From Echiichthys vipera (Eukaryota > Chordata > Actinopteri > Perciformes > Trachinidae), in NCBI GenBank assembly GCA_963691815.1, contig OY829657.1, forward strand, positions 22,882,288 to 22,946,287: 64,000 bases of DNA. The letters run 5' to 3'. The position numbers and the translations under genes were made by a program. Positions 1 to 13,767 of this stretch are shown here, piece by piece. Numbering within the stretch: the stretch's first letter is position 1; each line of letters opens with the position of its first letter. Below the pieces are notes generated by a model, which searched no databases, had not been told where the DNA came from, and was given only the letters and a program-made list of their open reading frames with translations.

Positions 1-2199
1 GGAAAAACAGGCGTTTTAATGTCCGGAACCATTTCAATGATCCATTTCAAAGTTTTTCGATACAACACACTGCAGCCTATCAGGGAACATTGTCTCAACA
101 CGCAGCTGAAGGCTTCAAAATGTCTCGTGTTGTCCTGCTCCAAAATAAAAACAATTGTTGTTTGTAATCCACAGGTTTTCTCTTTTTTTCACTTGTATTT
201 AAGTGTCTGTGTGCCTCCTGGATAAGAAACGAAGATTCTCCCCCTGGAGAATAAAACTCTATCACAAAGCAGAACACATAACTATGAGGAGAATGGGCTG
301 TCGCTCACTTCCACCCTCGGGGAAGCTCCTGATGGCGGGGAAATCACAGAGAGTGACATGTGAAGTGTGCAGTGAGTCGTGCCATCAGAAAACCTCAGCT
401 TAACCTGCAAGCCAGGGATTTTGTCTGAATCTTTCATATATTATGCACATTTCAATCAGCTGGTCAGAAGTTTAGAAAGCAAGGACAGAAAGGGCCAAAA
501 AGTTTTTTAGTCTTTTGCAGCACTCTTCACACAATGACACACTCCACAAAAATCCATACTGTGGTCTTCCACTGTCTCTCCATCCGGTGGGCTTGTTTTG
601 GCTGCGTAATGAGAACAAATGGTGATGTAGCCGCACTGCAGCGACTCTGAACGCAGCCTCATCCATCCCCATCTGAATGAGATCTATTCGCCATCACAGG
701 GAGAGAATGCAGAGCTCCCAGAGCCCCATCACTGCAGTTACTTCTCCAGACTGGGCTCAGGCTCCTAAATGGGTTCATTTCAATTGATCACAGAACATTG
801 CACTAAACCACGGCCTCATAGTGGCACAAGAGAATTCACAGCAACAGGTTGGATACATTAACACGCACTTTTCTGTACCAGAGACTTGTCGGCATTAGTC
901 ACCTGTTGAAATGCTTAAAACTTGTTTACATGTCATAATGCAGCTGCAAATAGTCATGGACAGATCATGAGACAATGGGTCCTTGGACACAGACATGTAA
1001 GAGGTCCCTGGGGCACAGACATGAGATCCAAGAGATCCTCCACTCTGTCTACGTAGGAACAAGATACCCACATTCAAAGAGTCGACTTTTAGTCGTTTAG
1101 TAGTCATTTTGGGTCTCTTTGTAGTCATCGTTTCTATGGTTTGCAGAAATTTTCAATATCAATAGCGACCAGGCTGCATAATCATTAGCACATTTTATTA
1201 GTACTTTATTAAAGGTATATTCTGGTCCCCAGGACAGGCACTCTCGTACTGCAGCACTTGCCTGTTTGTGTGGCAGTCCTGTGTTCCGAAGCACATTCGC
1301 CCATTCACTCCCATACATGCTGAGAAGAGATCACAACCGAAAAAAAGATCTGGATACCAATCAAAAGGCTCATAATTATCTTCAGACCCTCTACTAAAAA
1401 GAATGAATGTGGGCATAATTTTAGACCCTACCAAAATCGAGTTATGGGCAGAAGAAGGATGGTGTGCGGCCAAAAAGAGCCGTAGTGAAACACATTCAGC
1501 AGCTTAGGTCCCGTTTCCGTAGAGCCCAGTGCAGCATCACAACTGTGCTGCTCTAACTTTTTGTGCATTGTGTCCAATGTTTTTTCAATTTTTTTTCATG
1601 TTGTTTCATGCTTGGTGCTCAGGCATGGATTTCTACATCCGGTAAGTCCTCTCACGTTTACGAGAACCAAAAATGGCGGCGGCCTTAAGGAAGTCTGTGC
1701 CACTGAGCAGCTTTCCATACGAATGAATGGGCGCCATTTTTTCTGTCCGCTGTCCGTTCTTTTTCTGTGTCCATGGGTATATTGCCGTTTGTTCAGACTG
1801 TACAATAACAGCAACAGAAAAGTTTACTAATGAAGCTCAGTTTCTCCGACCTGCATTGGATATTATAGAAGAACATGTTCCCTGCACATATAGTGTTCGT
1901 CTGACTCCATTACAGCCAGAGGGAGGGGTATAAATGGGTTCATTTGCTGCTCATATTCAGGACTTTTGCCTGCTGGGGCCTTAAAATTACCAATCAACTG
2001 AGTGACGGAGGTCGACCATGCAAAACCAAACAAAACATAGAAAGAAAAAACACAAAAAAGACTGACTACAAAGAGGGGAAGTAATAAGAGATTCTGGACA
2101 CAATATAACTTTACTTTGTGGACACAGACGTGCATCTGAATCATAAAGGCCATATGGGAAAAATAAAATAACAGCAGTGCTATATCCTCCTGATGTGGT
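1..2199. other. non-coding stretch, nothing recognised
   Basis: Only short open frames without domains or splice support. No tRNA, rRNA or known gene similarity seen. Confidence 0.5.
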
Positions 2200-2345
2200 T
2201 TTGTTTTTGTGCCTTGGAGCTGTTTATTTGTACATTGCTGTTTTCTTTTAGTGATTTTAGCTACTGTCTCTCGTCTGTACAGCACTTTGGCCACTGTGGG
2301 TTGTTTTTTAAATGTGCTTTATGAATAAATTGACTTTACTTGACT
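2200..2345 (+). repeat. retroelement-like 3' tail
   Basis: GTACAGCACTTTGG followed by GTGCTTTATGAATAAA and (TTGAC)-like repeats. A similar tail occurs at 53,975-54,030. Family not named. Confidence 0.4.
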
Positions 2346-2634
2346 ATATTGTTTACTATACTAAAAGTAATACACAGATAAAATAGACACATTAAAAACA
2401 AAGATATGCATCTATACTTTTTTTTCTCCCTTTTTTTATTCTCCAAAGTCCTAACATTAAACCTAAAAGTGGTTTCTTCCTCTTCTTCCTCTGAATTAAA
2501 GGCAGTAAACAAAGAGCGGCACCGCTGTTGGTGTTGGTGGGAGGGGATGAGAGCTGGCTCAGGACTGCATCAGTCACTATAAAGGCTTCTCTCCCTCTCA
2601 TCAACAGCAGCAGCAACCTGGCAGCCTTCCACAG

Positions 2635-2796
<162 letters not shown>

Positions 2797-2968
2797 ACGC
2801 CCTTCAAACACACTGGACTTGGCCGTATAAATGAGAATGCAGCTACGCCGAGAAAAGGAGAAGGGGGAGCACCACCTGTCTTCCCTCCTGCCAGGATGTG
2901 GGTGTGTTGGTGGAGGGGAGTTGAAAGTGAGGGATGGTGATGGAGGGAGTCTCCTTCTAAACAAGGTG

Positions 2969-3030
2969 AGCCCCACCCCTCCACCTCTTCCAATTTCCCT
3001 CCCATCTTCCCCTTTCTTTCCTCTCCTCCG
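2969..3030 (+). repeat. polypyrimidine-rich tract
   Basis: Nearly pure C/T over about 60 bp, lying between the two (TG)n tracts. Confidence 0.8.
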
Positions 3031-3312
3031 TCCTGGCAGAGTCTTAAATTGGAGGCTGAAGTGGTGGCTTCAGTGACTCATGAGGCTTCACCTCTGTCCT
3101 CCTCCTCCCACCATCTTTCTGCTCACCTTGCCAGACTGTTTGAGGGTGGGGAAGCATAGGGGGGGGGGCTTCCACTTCTGTCCCGCCCCCCCTTAAATGC
3201 AGCACTCAGAATATCCCATCTGTTTGAACACCAAGGTGGCGGCAGGTCGTCCAGCCGAAGCTCTGCCAGGCCCTCAACTGTCCAAAACAACATGAAATTT
3301 AAAAGAAGAAAA

Positions 3313-3512
<200 letters not shown>

Positions 3513-3748
3513 TTTGGTCACCTGCCTGCAGAAGGGGGGGTGTCTGGAAAAGGTGTGTCTCAACTGTTGTGGAGGGTTTCGTGCACACACACACACACAG
3601 GCCTGTCACAATAACTTAACATACATGAGGATCTTTCTGGTGACACATTTGCTTGGTGGATTTTGTAGGTTTTTCCAAAGTGTAATTATAAATTTCTAGC
3701 ACATGTGCAGTGAAAAGGAGGTAAAAGGTGTCGTGTGCAAAGGAAAGA

Positions 3749-3777
3749 TGTGCATCCATTTCACAGATGGATGCACA
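3749..3777. other. short perfect hairpin
   Basis: TGTGCATCCAT and its exact reverse complement, 7 nt loop. No further context. Confidence 0.5.
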
Positions 3778-4008
3778 AACTACATGACCCATCCGTACCC
3801 CAAAGCATGTTGCTTTGATGTGGGAGACAGCGGTTCACATCCTGTCAACCAACAAATAATGCAAAAAATGACCCAGGTGTGTTATCTTGTATTTAGGGTG
3901 CAGCAGCAGAGATCTGTAGGTGTTGAATGGTTTGATGTATTGGAATCACCAAGAGGACCTGTTAATTCCAAGGTCAAGAATAAACATTAAGCGTATGAAT
4001 TTGTTTTA

Positions 4009-4545
4009 ATGCACACCGTCATCAGCAGCCAGAGGAGCCTGTTCAGTGGAAGGCTGCTCCTGCCCAAGTGTAGGACCAACAGGCTCAAGAACTCCTTTGT
4101 CCCTCAGGCCATCATCCTCTACAACTCCTCACTCGGGGGGAGGAGGAAATAAAGAGGACAGAAGAGAAGGAGAGGGAGCCACTCACTGTGACATTAATAA
4201 TCTACTCTTACATACCTGGATACTTATCCTCTTTTCTTTATGGGATAACTTTATCCACCACTTAAGTGAAATAATTTAATGTTAATGCTCATTTCTGTCA
4301 TATACAGTCATACAGATTAAATCTCGTACATTTTCTCTACATTTTACTTATTCTGATTTCATTTTCCATGAGTTTTATTTGACCTGTATTCTGACATCTA
4401 CCTCTCATATATTAACTAAGAGTTTATTGTTTATCCTATACTGTATTTTTCATACCTCTCTTGTGTTTTCGTAAGCTGCTGGAAACTCATTTTCCTTGAG
4501 GGAGTTCATCCCGAAGCTTCAATAAATCTAAGTCTCTTATCTGAC
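4009..4545 (+). mobile_element. LINE 3' end (non-LTR retrotransposon remnant)
   Basis: Frame from 4021 reads SLFSGRLLLPKCRTNRLKNS then FVPQAIILYN, resembling the C-terminus of CR1/L2-type ORF2, with stop at 4150-4152. The 3' end TTTCCTTGAGGGAG...CAATAAATC is like a fish LINE tail. Only the last part of the element is present. Confidence 0.65.
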
Positions 4546-7500
4546 TAAATTTAACCAAACTTTTATCATATATAGAGGTGACAATTTAATAACAATCACT
4601 TGAAGTAATTTTTAGAATGCTGTCTCTGAAAACTCTTATTTCATTGTTATTGTTAACTACATGGTAAAAAATAGATTTTTTTTGTAACCATCATGAGCAT
4701 TTTGGAAAGCACCAGCAAACACTGGGCATGTTTACACAAACACTAGTGTTCCACTATATTCCTTAATTTGTCACAGGTCAACAGGCAAATAGGATATTCT
4801 GAATGCCTTTTTTCAAATGCACAACAGGTGGGATATGTCGATATAATTCAGGTTTTAGAGGAATTCTTTCGACATGTACAGTATTATGTGTCTCAGTTGG
4901 AGGTCAACACTCTTGCCTGTTTACAGCTTACAGTCAGCTCTGTTTGTACATAGACTTTGACATCAACAGGCTGCAATATGCTGCGAGATGATTAAGTATC
5001 CACCGACAAGTCAGTTAGCTGGCCCTTTTCCCTGCTAGATGCTAGAATGTGAAACAAAACTGGCAAACAGCACAAGCGTTAACACACAATTCAACAGATG
5101 GTTATTTGAACCCAAACTTGAACAACACAAAACTGTAGAGAATAAATATCAGGACAAACGCAGCAGTAATCTAGACATGAATACGTGTCTGCACAAGTTG
5201 AAGTGTTTCTACTTGATGAAAAAATGTGCATGACGCTGTGACGAAAGTCTATCAGCGCTGAAATTCACCTGAAATCACCGAGATTCAGAAAAGACAGGGG
5301 GCGGGGCCTATAAAAGACGTGCCCAGGGCCTTATGGGACCATAGTGTAAGGACTGAAAGAGGAATGTTCTGTTCACACAGTCAAACAAGTCCGTACTGGT
5401 GGAAAACTTTTTTTTTAAATACTATTTTTCACAGCTGCATGTAAACGGGAATATAGTGGAATATTCATTTCCATTAGCCATGTAAACAGCTTAATAGGAA
5501 TATTGTCTTTTGGGAATAAATGGGCAAAAAACAGCATGTTTCGTGCATGTGAACGTAGTCACTGTTTCCTGCTGACAGTGGGAACCTAATCAGTAACCCC
5601 TCCTGGGTCATTTTGGAAGTATTGGCCCTGTGTTGAGAGTTAATGTCATATAGGACACAAAAACAGCCTTTGCACCAGTTATGGGCATCATTTAACATTT
5701 TGGCACTGGACTGGTATAATGGACATTGAAGAAAAACATTTCCTGCACAGATTAAAAAACAAAAACATAAGAAAGAAGCTAATGAAGACATGTGTTCCCA
5801 TTCAATTCTGCATTTTGGCACCGGGTCCTGTTTCCACATATTTTTGTCATGTCTGTTGGGTTTTGTTTCAAAATTAGAGAAAATAAGTGACAACTAATCC
5901 CGAAGAATGACTGACGGAACAAATTCGCTTGTTGGTTTGTTCTGAAAGGAGCTATTGTATGGAGATAATCCGTTAATCCTTCTGGAAAAAGGGGTGTGAT
6001 TTATGGCTACTTCTGCCAAAGGCAGTTTCATTTTTCGCCTTTGTAAGCGTGTTTGTCCACCTGCCAGCAGGATGTCTCGTTACCTGACCGGCACATCACC
6101 CTGACATTTGACGGACAGACTCGGGGAGACCAAAGAACCGTTTTCTGCTCATAATCTGGAATTCCCACCAAGAGACGATTATCGTTTTACAGCGTGCAAC
6201 TAATGAAAATAAAGGCTGCATTTCAAACAGAGGGAGGCTTTCATGAGTCAAGTCCTTTTTTAACCTTCGACTGCATCAGGAAGTTAATGACTTGTTTTTT
6301 CATTAGCAGTTTGAGATCTCAAGTGTTTCGTTTGTGGATTCAGACAATGATGTCTCTCTTAGTCTTTTCCAAGCACTTGTTCCATCAAGGTCAATTTGTA
6401 AATGTTTCTATTCAAAGTACTCTAAGTGCTTCTTCGGCAAAGTTGACTACACTAATTTAAACTTCCTTGTGTCACTTACACAGCTTTTTCTTTATGTTTA
6501 ATGAATTTTTTGATCACAAGAGAAAATCTGTGTCTTTCACCATCAAAGCGACCTCAAATTCCTCTGCATCCCACTGTTACCTCGTACAACTTTTCACCCT
6601 CACTCTCCTCTCGCAGCTCTCTCATTTCAAAGGGAACGTGTAGTGATGGGGGCGGTGTCTCTTTCCTCTTTCGTCGGTCCTAATCACCGAAGTCACATCA
6701 ATCACGCGTTTGTTTTCCATTGAACAGAGATGCTTTTAAAGAACGATGGAAATATCTTTTTGGCAGCACGTCTGAGCGCTCTTCCTCTTTCAAGCCGTCT
6801 TCTTTAGCTGGTCTTACCCACTCCAACAGCAGAGCTCCCACCACATCTGTAGTGTGGTTTGGTCTGGAAAGGAGGGAGAGACAGAGGGAGGGAGGAAGTG
6901 TGTTTGGTGTAAGAGATAGTTAGCTGCTGGGAACCTCCAGCTCTGTGTGCATCTCTATTGCATCTCCTCTGGTTACCTTGAGCATGGTCTTCAACATACA
7001 TGCAGGTGTGCCATGTACGGCGCTGAGCAAGCTCTCTGAAAGATGATGAAACTGTATAGAGGCAAATATAGAGCATCTTATCAACACTGGGAAGCTGCTG
7101 GAGGAGGGCCCAAATATGGTCTTTAGGGAAATGTGGTGAGACGTTCCAAAGAGGAAAGAGATGGGACCAGAGCCATTTAACGTTAAAGCACCACGCTGGT
7201 GGTTTTGCATGTTTTTGCTAATCTACAATCCTCATGTGACCTACCACTAATTATTACATTTATTTCCAACCTGTAGATGAGGACTGGAAGAGATAAGAAG
7301 ACATGAGAATTGAACTTGAGAAGGATTTTCTATGTCCTAAAAACGTGTTTTTGCAACTCAACCTAGTCCGGTCTGCTGCAAGAGTTGATTGGGCTTCCTG
7401 CAGGCTCAACCAGACCTGAGCAAATACTTAAAAGTAAATACACCTTCATTTGAAACTTCAAAAAGGAGGGGGGCACTTCAAATACTTATTTGATGCTGAG

Positions 7501-7959
7501 CCGTCCTTGTTCATTTCATTTCAGTGAAAAAATCAACTGGCTGTGACCTCAGACTCCTGGGAAACATCCTCCATGTTGGCGTCGAATGCAAATATGCAAA
7601 GGCATTTTTATTTTTCCTTATTTTTGCATTCAAGGGACTGCCAAATAAGTGGGTTTTTTCTGATATCTGAAATGGTTTTAAACTTGTGAGTGCATCAGAA
7701 ACAAAGGGACATCAGTTGAAAGACACATTAACAGGTCTGAGTTCAACACTAGGTCATTTTCACAAAAGAGGAAATGTGGGTCATTATCTCAATAGAGAAC
7801 ACCACCAAAGTGTTCAAATATTCACATTTAAAGGCAAAATATAAAAGGAAATATATAGAAACCCCAAATTACAAAAAAATGCTTTATTATCATTGGACCC
7901 CCAAATATGTTGCAGCAAATGGATCGAGTCAAACCTCAGATCTGACGAATATTTATATT
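4546..7959. other. non-coding stretch, nothing recognised
   Basis: AT-rich with scattered short ORFs. No domain, splice-supported exon or RNA gene seen. Confidence 0.45.
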
Positions 7960-8085
7960 ATTTGCCCTTTACTGTTGTGTTATCTCAGTCTTTTGCATAT
8001 TTGCACTTTACCAATTTTGTTTTGCATGTGCTGCACAGTATTAATAAACTTTTATCTTATCTTATTATCTTATTTAAATAGGAGC
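7960..8085 (+). mobile_element. LINE-like 3' tail
   Basis: CATATTTGCACTTTAC and TGCTGCACAG, then AATAAACTTTTATCTTATC and repeats of TTATC, a common fish LINE tail form. Confidence 0.5.
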
Positions 8086-9280
8086 TCTTTCCAATGAGTC
8101 ATTGGGACTGTATGTTTTCTGAATCTTCCCAGTGATGCACATCACTTGACACCATAGACTCTATAAAATATGGACGTAATCTCTGTTACATCGCACAAAG
8201 GTTTCTGAAGGTTTGCCTCATCTGTCTTCCTCTTGGTAGTGCCTAATCCCAAAAGGAACAAAGAGGCTGGAGTGTGGATGTAGCTGAGGCAGGTCGAATG
8301 AAACCTACAGTCTCTTGTGACAGCATTACCCTGCATAGTATCTAAATTCTTGTGATAACACAAGATCATGTGAAAAATCTGTATCGTCAGACTCCAAGTA
8401 GCGCGTTTGTGTTATGGTTAGGAGTGATCCGGCCAATCAGCATCTTGTAAAGAGCTACTGGCAGTTTAGGGGGAGGCTCCTTCTCCTGTTTGACTTTGAC
8501 GAGAGTTTATGGAGACAAAAACAGCACCAGGCTGTAAACATGTTAATTTCTGCTGTAAAGTTGGGCATCACGGAGGTCTGTAAGGATTGACTCACTTTTG
8601 TGCCCATTCAAGGAACTGCAGTATTTTGGCACTTCCACGTTGGCTTCTGTTTTTCAGCACCAGAGGTTGCTGCATGACTGACACCCACAGCAGGCTACTA
8701 GTGTCGTACAGACACTAGTAGCATGGATGTGCCAATCAACGGAGTAATTATTTAGGATAATTGACACACATCAATGCTGGGAAATAGGATAGTAGCCTAT
8801 TGAAAGGAGTTGTTTAAGTCCAAATGATGAGCACAAGTGTCTAGGAGATGCTACTGCAACTTTTATGCTTATTCCAAATGTTAGTACAGGGATTGTGACA
8901 AAAATATTTCGGTTGTCTCAGGAAGTGTGAAGAACTAGCAGCTGCCACCAGAGTGGAAGAAGGTGTGCTTTTTAAACTAACATGATGCTGGTTTTCAGAA
9001 CAGGGCACGTCTCTCACTTTACCTGCGTCGGCTGCTACCGCCTGACTGAGAGGATATTTATAAACCTAGACTTTCTCTTTTCTATTTATTCAAGATGTAT
9101 ACTAAGTGCACAGGGAGGGAGAAGGTGTCACTCTGTGCAGCGGTGTGAATTATCCATCATTGTGATAAAATACTGATGAGGGTCCTTAAAAAGCCCTCAG
9201 TGAGAGAAAGCTGCCAATTAGAGGACGGATGGTGATTAAATGGAAACAACAATAAAGCTTTATCTGCTCTGCCTCTCACA
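8086..9280. other. non-coding stretch
   Basis: Near 8153 is ATAGACTCTATAAAATATGG, resembling one arm of the MITE at 30,311. At 8695-8721 there is an 11-bp perfect hairpin, CTACTAGTGTC with a 5 nt loop. Otherwise nothing seen. Confidence 0.4.
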
Positions 9281-9450
9281 CACACACGTTTGTACTTCTA
9301 TACTTGTGAGGCCCATTATGGATACTGCATTTCTAGTCCCTCACCCTAAAAGCTTAACCCTCAAACAGCCATTTCAAAAAGACAAATATGTCTTCAACTT
9401 CTAAAACGTCATCACTGTCAGTAATGTCCCCAGGATGGTAATGTTGCTCT
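9281..9450 (+). repeat. interspersed repeat, CA-start type
   Basis: CACACACACACG, CTTCTATACTTGTGAGG, CTCACCCTAAAAGCTTAACC and ATGTCCCCAGGATGG resemble a repeat often met in fish introns. Family not named. Confidence 0.45.
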
Positions 9451-9454
9451 ACCC

Positions 9455-9912
9455 GTTACTTTGGTCCAGACTGAAATGTTTTAACAACTACTGGATGGAT
9501 TGCAATAAAACTGTGTGCACACATTAAGGAGATATCAGGGACACCACACAATAATTAACATGGATTCACTTATAAAGACCACGCCAACACAGGATGTGTA
9601 CAGGATGAGTTTGAGGTGGAGTCTTTGTTCCCAACCCTGGTTATAAAACGTCATTGTGATATGAATGTGTCAGATTTAGTCAAAGGCTATTTTTGTTTAT
9701 TTCTGCAGTACATGGGTGGCTAGATGTTATATGTTAAAAGAAACCAGATGAAACATCACGAAGCACATGAAGGATCAGAATCAGAATCATAAATACTTTA
9801 ATAATCCCAGGGGGATGTCAGCATCTATTAAAGGACCTGTAGTTGTTGGATGGATTGATCTTAAATTATGTTCAGACATTCATGTTCACCTCAGGATTGA
9901 TTGGAATCCCTT
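9455..9912 (+). repeat. two fragments of one interspersed repeat
   Basis: 9455-9560 holds TTTGGTCCAGACTGAAATG and ACTACTGGATGGATTGCAAT. 9830-9912 holds GTTGTTGGATGGATTGATCT and CAGACATTCATGTTCACC. They look like parts of the same fish repeat family. Confidence 0.4.
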
Positions 9913-12056
9913 TGGGGATACATTAAGTGATAGTTTGGTTTTGAAGTGGGGTTGTGTGAGATAATTATCCGTAGTGAGTAGATGACAGAACAACCGCTTG
10001 ATTTTTAAGCTTCTCTGTGTAACTTTCACAAAACCCTTGTTATCAGCAATGCCGGTGAGCTGAACTGTAGTCAGCCTCCTGTTGCCCGCACCCACATGCT
10101 CGCACACTCCACAGCTGCAAACAAGTACTGGGCAAATAGTGAGACTGAACATAATTGGCCGACATCATGTTGGTATAATTCAGCAGACATTAATTACAAT
10201 CATATTTAGAATAATTCTAGTTTTCTGTCTGCAAATCACTCCATCAGCCAACGCCGCAAAGCAACTGACAGCAGATTCATGCCGCACAGCCGAGACACAG
10301 ACAGTTCAGTTTTCAGTGAGCTAACATTAGCAAGCCAGCTACCTGTAACTTAGCTACACTGTGTGGATTGTTGCCTGCTTCATAACATTAGCTGATAAGG
10401 TCATTTACAAGCGGTGAGCCAGCCAACATTTTTTTGAATTGATGTTATCCACTCAAGGCATTATTGGGAGCGTGCCTGTGTTCCCCAGATATAGGACCCT
10501 TAAAAAAAAAAAAAAAGATCTGGTGATACATACGGATGTTTAGCTAAAAGCAACACTGTTGTGCAGGTGCAGCCTCACAGACCCACTAGAATGCTGTAAG
10601 CTTATGTCTTGTTACAAGATGTCCTCCCTTTCCGAAAATCTGAAGGGCTGAAGCTCATTGATGCACAAATATTATTCCCAGTGCACACTATAATACCTCA
10701 CGTACACAGTCTCACACACACAGAGCAGTGTGAGCAGTCGGGGGTTTGCTTTTTTTTCTGGTGTTTGTCAGTTGAACTCAGTGATGCCACCAGACATCAG
10801 CACCCACTGCAACTCTTAATGAGTCTCGGAGGAGCGGCCAGCTGCGCAGTGGCCAGGAAACAACCCCAGTTAAAAACCATCATTTCATCCCCTCTACTCA
10901 CCCGCTTCCCTCCCAAAAAACCCCAACACCGCAACCTGCATCAGGCCTTACCACCTGCCAGACAATGCTGCAGCCTCCCTCCCTTCCTCCCTCCATCGCT
11001 CCACACTACACTGTTAACTGAACAGCCAGCCAAACGCTTGGCCTCCAGTCACCTGAAAACATCATCTGCATTTAAATTAAAAACTCCCTTTGGTGACTCA
11101 TTCTTACTCCAGAAGTTCAGGGTGTTTCATTAAGGGGATTTGCATGCAGGAGAAAGGACTCGTCAAAAACATGGTGCAGCACTTGTGGCTCATATTATTG
11201 TTGATGTCCTTGGCTTTTTCTTTGGGTGTTGATAAATGGTATACAAAGGTAGAAATAGGCTGTGATGACATAGAAGCATGCAGAGAATAGAGAGACACAT
11301 ATATTCCTCTTCATGTATCTTTGATGCGGACATAAAAGGCACAAATATGCCATAAGAGTGATTCAAATATAGGCTCAACTACACAGACAAATCCAAAGAT
11401 TCCCCTGGTCTCTTGTTAGTATTGAGCCTTGCATGAAGCTGGAATAAAAATCCTGTTCATGTAACTCAAGCGGAGCAAAGAAGCACCACCACTGTGAGAA
11501 GTTTGAGACGTTTTATTACCTCTTTAAAAACTTGTGTATGTACTCTCGGTGACTGCGAGGCTGCTCCAAGACGTTCATCATCTCCCACTAATACTGATTC
11601 CTGTGAGTGACCACAGAGGCTGGGTGGCCTCCGGTGACGAGCCAGCCTGTTTACGCACGCCAGAGTGAAGGTTAAGTCGACGCCAGATAGCAGAGGTCAC
11701 CGGCGGCCCGGGAGACAGAGATGGATGTGTGTTTGGTCTGGAAGGGAGACAGGCCTGGAGACGTTCTCTCTCGTACAGAGAGGCCTCAGTGAGGCTCACC
11801 CACTAACTCACACATAAGGCTTACTGAGCTGTACACAAAGACCAGAGCTGTAAAATACCATCTACCTTCACTTCAGTGCTGCACTGAGGATTAATGCCGC
11901 AGCACCGGTACTTTACTTGACTGGTATTTCCTTTTGTTCTGATGTAATTGTTGAACATGTCCCCTCAAATGGGCATCCATCTGCTGCTGTAAAAGCCTCC
12001 AGTCCTCTGGTGGCATGCTTTCCAACAGACCTTCCCCACAAGAGCATTAGTGAGAT
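9913..12056. other. non-coding stretch
   Basis: Includes a poly(A) run near 10,501. An open frame of 174 codons (10609-11133) has no domain and low-complexity Pro/Ser content. No gene supported. Confidence 0.45.
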
Positions 12057-12650
12057 CTAGGGTTGCAAAATTCCAGGAATATTCAAAGCAGCAGGAATAA
12101 ACTTGAAACTTTGGGGTTAATTTATACTAACTGTATTTACCTTTTCATATGCAGACATTAATAGAAACATCTTGTATTCTCACGAGCTGATATGCATGCA
12201 AACATTTGTTTTTTAATGACATTTTTTATATTTTGTGAGTAGAAATGTAATGAATTCTTTCATTGAACAACAACTACAACACATTTTGATTTTGTATTTG
12301 CTAGCTAACTTAAATAGCATTAATCAAATGTATTCAGCCCAGTAATATTAACAAACCTTAACTGACTGGATGTCTTCCTTAGGGTCAAATACAGCAATGT
12401 GTCCCTAAAAGTCCTACTGTAGTGTGCAGGATGTAAATCATCTGTGCATGTGATGGAAGAATGCACCGTGCACAGTTAAAGACAGTTAGAGACAGGTACA
12501 GGTACAAGGTACAAGAAAGTGTCGAACTCTTGTGCAAAAAATAATGGGTACAAATTCCCAAAAATCCGAACATCAACTTCCCTTTAAAACATTTCAGGGA
12601 AATTCCCAAAAGTTTACCAAAAACTTTCCACCCCTTTGTTACCCTTAGGG
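12057..12650. mobile_element. possible non-autonomous DNA transposon
   Basis: Ends CTAGGGTTGCAAAATTCC and ACCAAAAACTTTCCACCCC with GGGAAATTCCCAAAAG inside, like a common fish element with TTCC-rich ends. No target duplication found. Confidence 0.4.
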
Positions 12651-13292
12651 GTCCAACACTGATGTTGGGTGATGAGATCTGGTTCACCGGTTCATCCTTA
12701 AAGTGTTAGATGGAGCTGGTTCAGGACTTTGTGCCGGCCAATCAAATTCCTCAACACCAAACTGGGGAAAAATAATTTCTTTATGGAGCTGGCTTTGTGC
12801 ACGTGGGCACTGACTTGTTGAAAATAGGGAAAGGGACTTCCCGAAACTGCTGCCACAAAGTTGGAAGAATGAGGTCGCCTAAAAGACTCTATCATTGCTT
12901 GCTGTAATAATATGATTTCCCTTGACTGGAATTAAGAGGCACCAAACCATGAAAAACAGCCCAAGACCAAAAGTACGTAAGAAGAAAAGAAAGGGAGGAA
13001 AATGGATCTGGATCAAAATCTACATCATTAACTCTAACTGTCATAGATGCATGTGCAGGAAAGGAAGTGCAGTTCATAAGAATGTCAAAATAATATATCT
13101 TTTACAGGTTCGTTTCTTTTACATTTTGATTGAGATGAGACCAGAAAATGTGTCTGTTTTAAAAATCATCTCCATAACGTTTGAGGAAGTCAATAAAACT
13201 TCTATTTTGGACATTTTAGAGGGAAGTAAACCCTGAGGTGATAATCAAGCACGTTGGGCATGTCCACCGTTTAGATTTTTGTTTTTGATGCA

Positions 13293-13767
13293 TTAAAGCG
13301 TAAATCCGGTGTAAAATCATCCCAGTCTTTTTCGGCAAATCGGTCACCAAATAAGCCATCAAGACAATTTTTTTGGTGTATGAATGATTAATGGAGAAAT
13401 CCGGTAGAGTCGCTACAACACCGGCAGAGGCCAGCTGTTAACTAACACTAACACCTCTGCAGCAGCATGATCCCTACATATTAACCGAAGCACCAACAAC
13501 GTTATTAGCGAAAGTCAATCCAAAAGGAAGGAGCCCATTGGTGCTTTGTTTTATGTGTAAGGACTCTTCTCATGCTGCTGCAGAGGTTTGCTGTTATTTT
13601 GAGCAGCATTAGTGGTTAAAAAAGACGCTTTAAAGCCTTCACCGTGCTGCCCCGAGCTAATCAGTGTTAGGCACGTCCGGCTGTTAGCGACTCTACCGGA
13701 CTTCTCCGTTAAAACACGGAGAAAAATGTCTTGATGGCTTATTTCATGACCGAATTTTAAGCCGTTA
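13293..13767. mobile_element. fold-back MITE, copy 1
   Basis: Left arm AAATAAGCCATCAAGACA and right arm TGTCTTGATGGCTTATTT are inverted. An inner pair (CTCTGCAGCAGCATG / CATGCTGCTGCAGAG) is inverted too, so most of the element folds on itself. Same family as 17,517 and 39,634. Confidence 0.8.

Noticed and set aside
10609..11133. 174-codon ORF
   Set aside because: Low-complexity Ser/Pro/Leu composition, no domain, no splice context or recognisable start.
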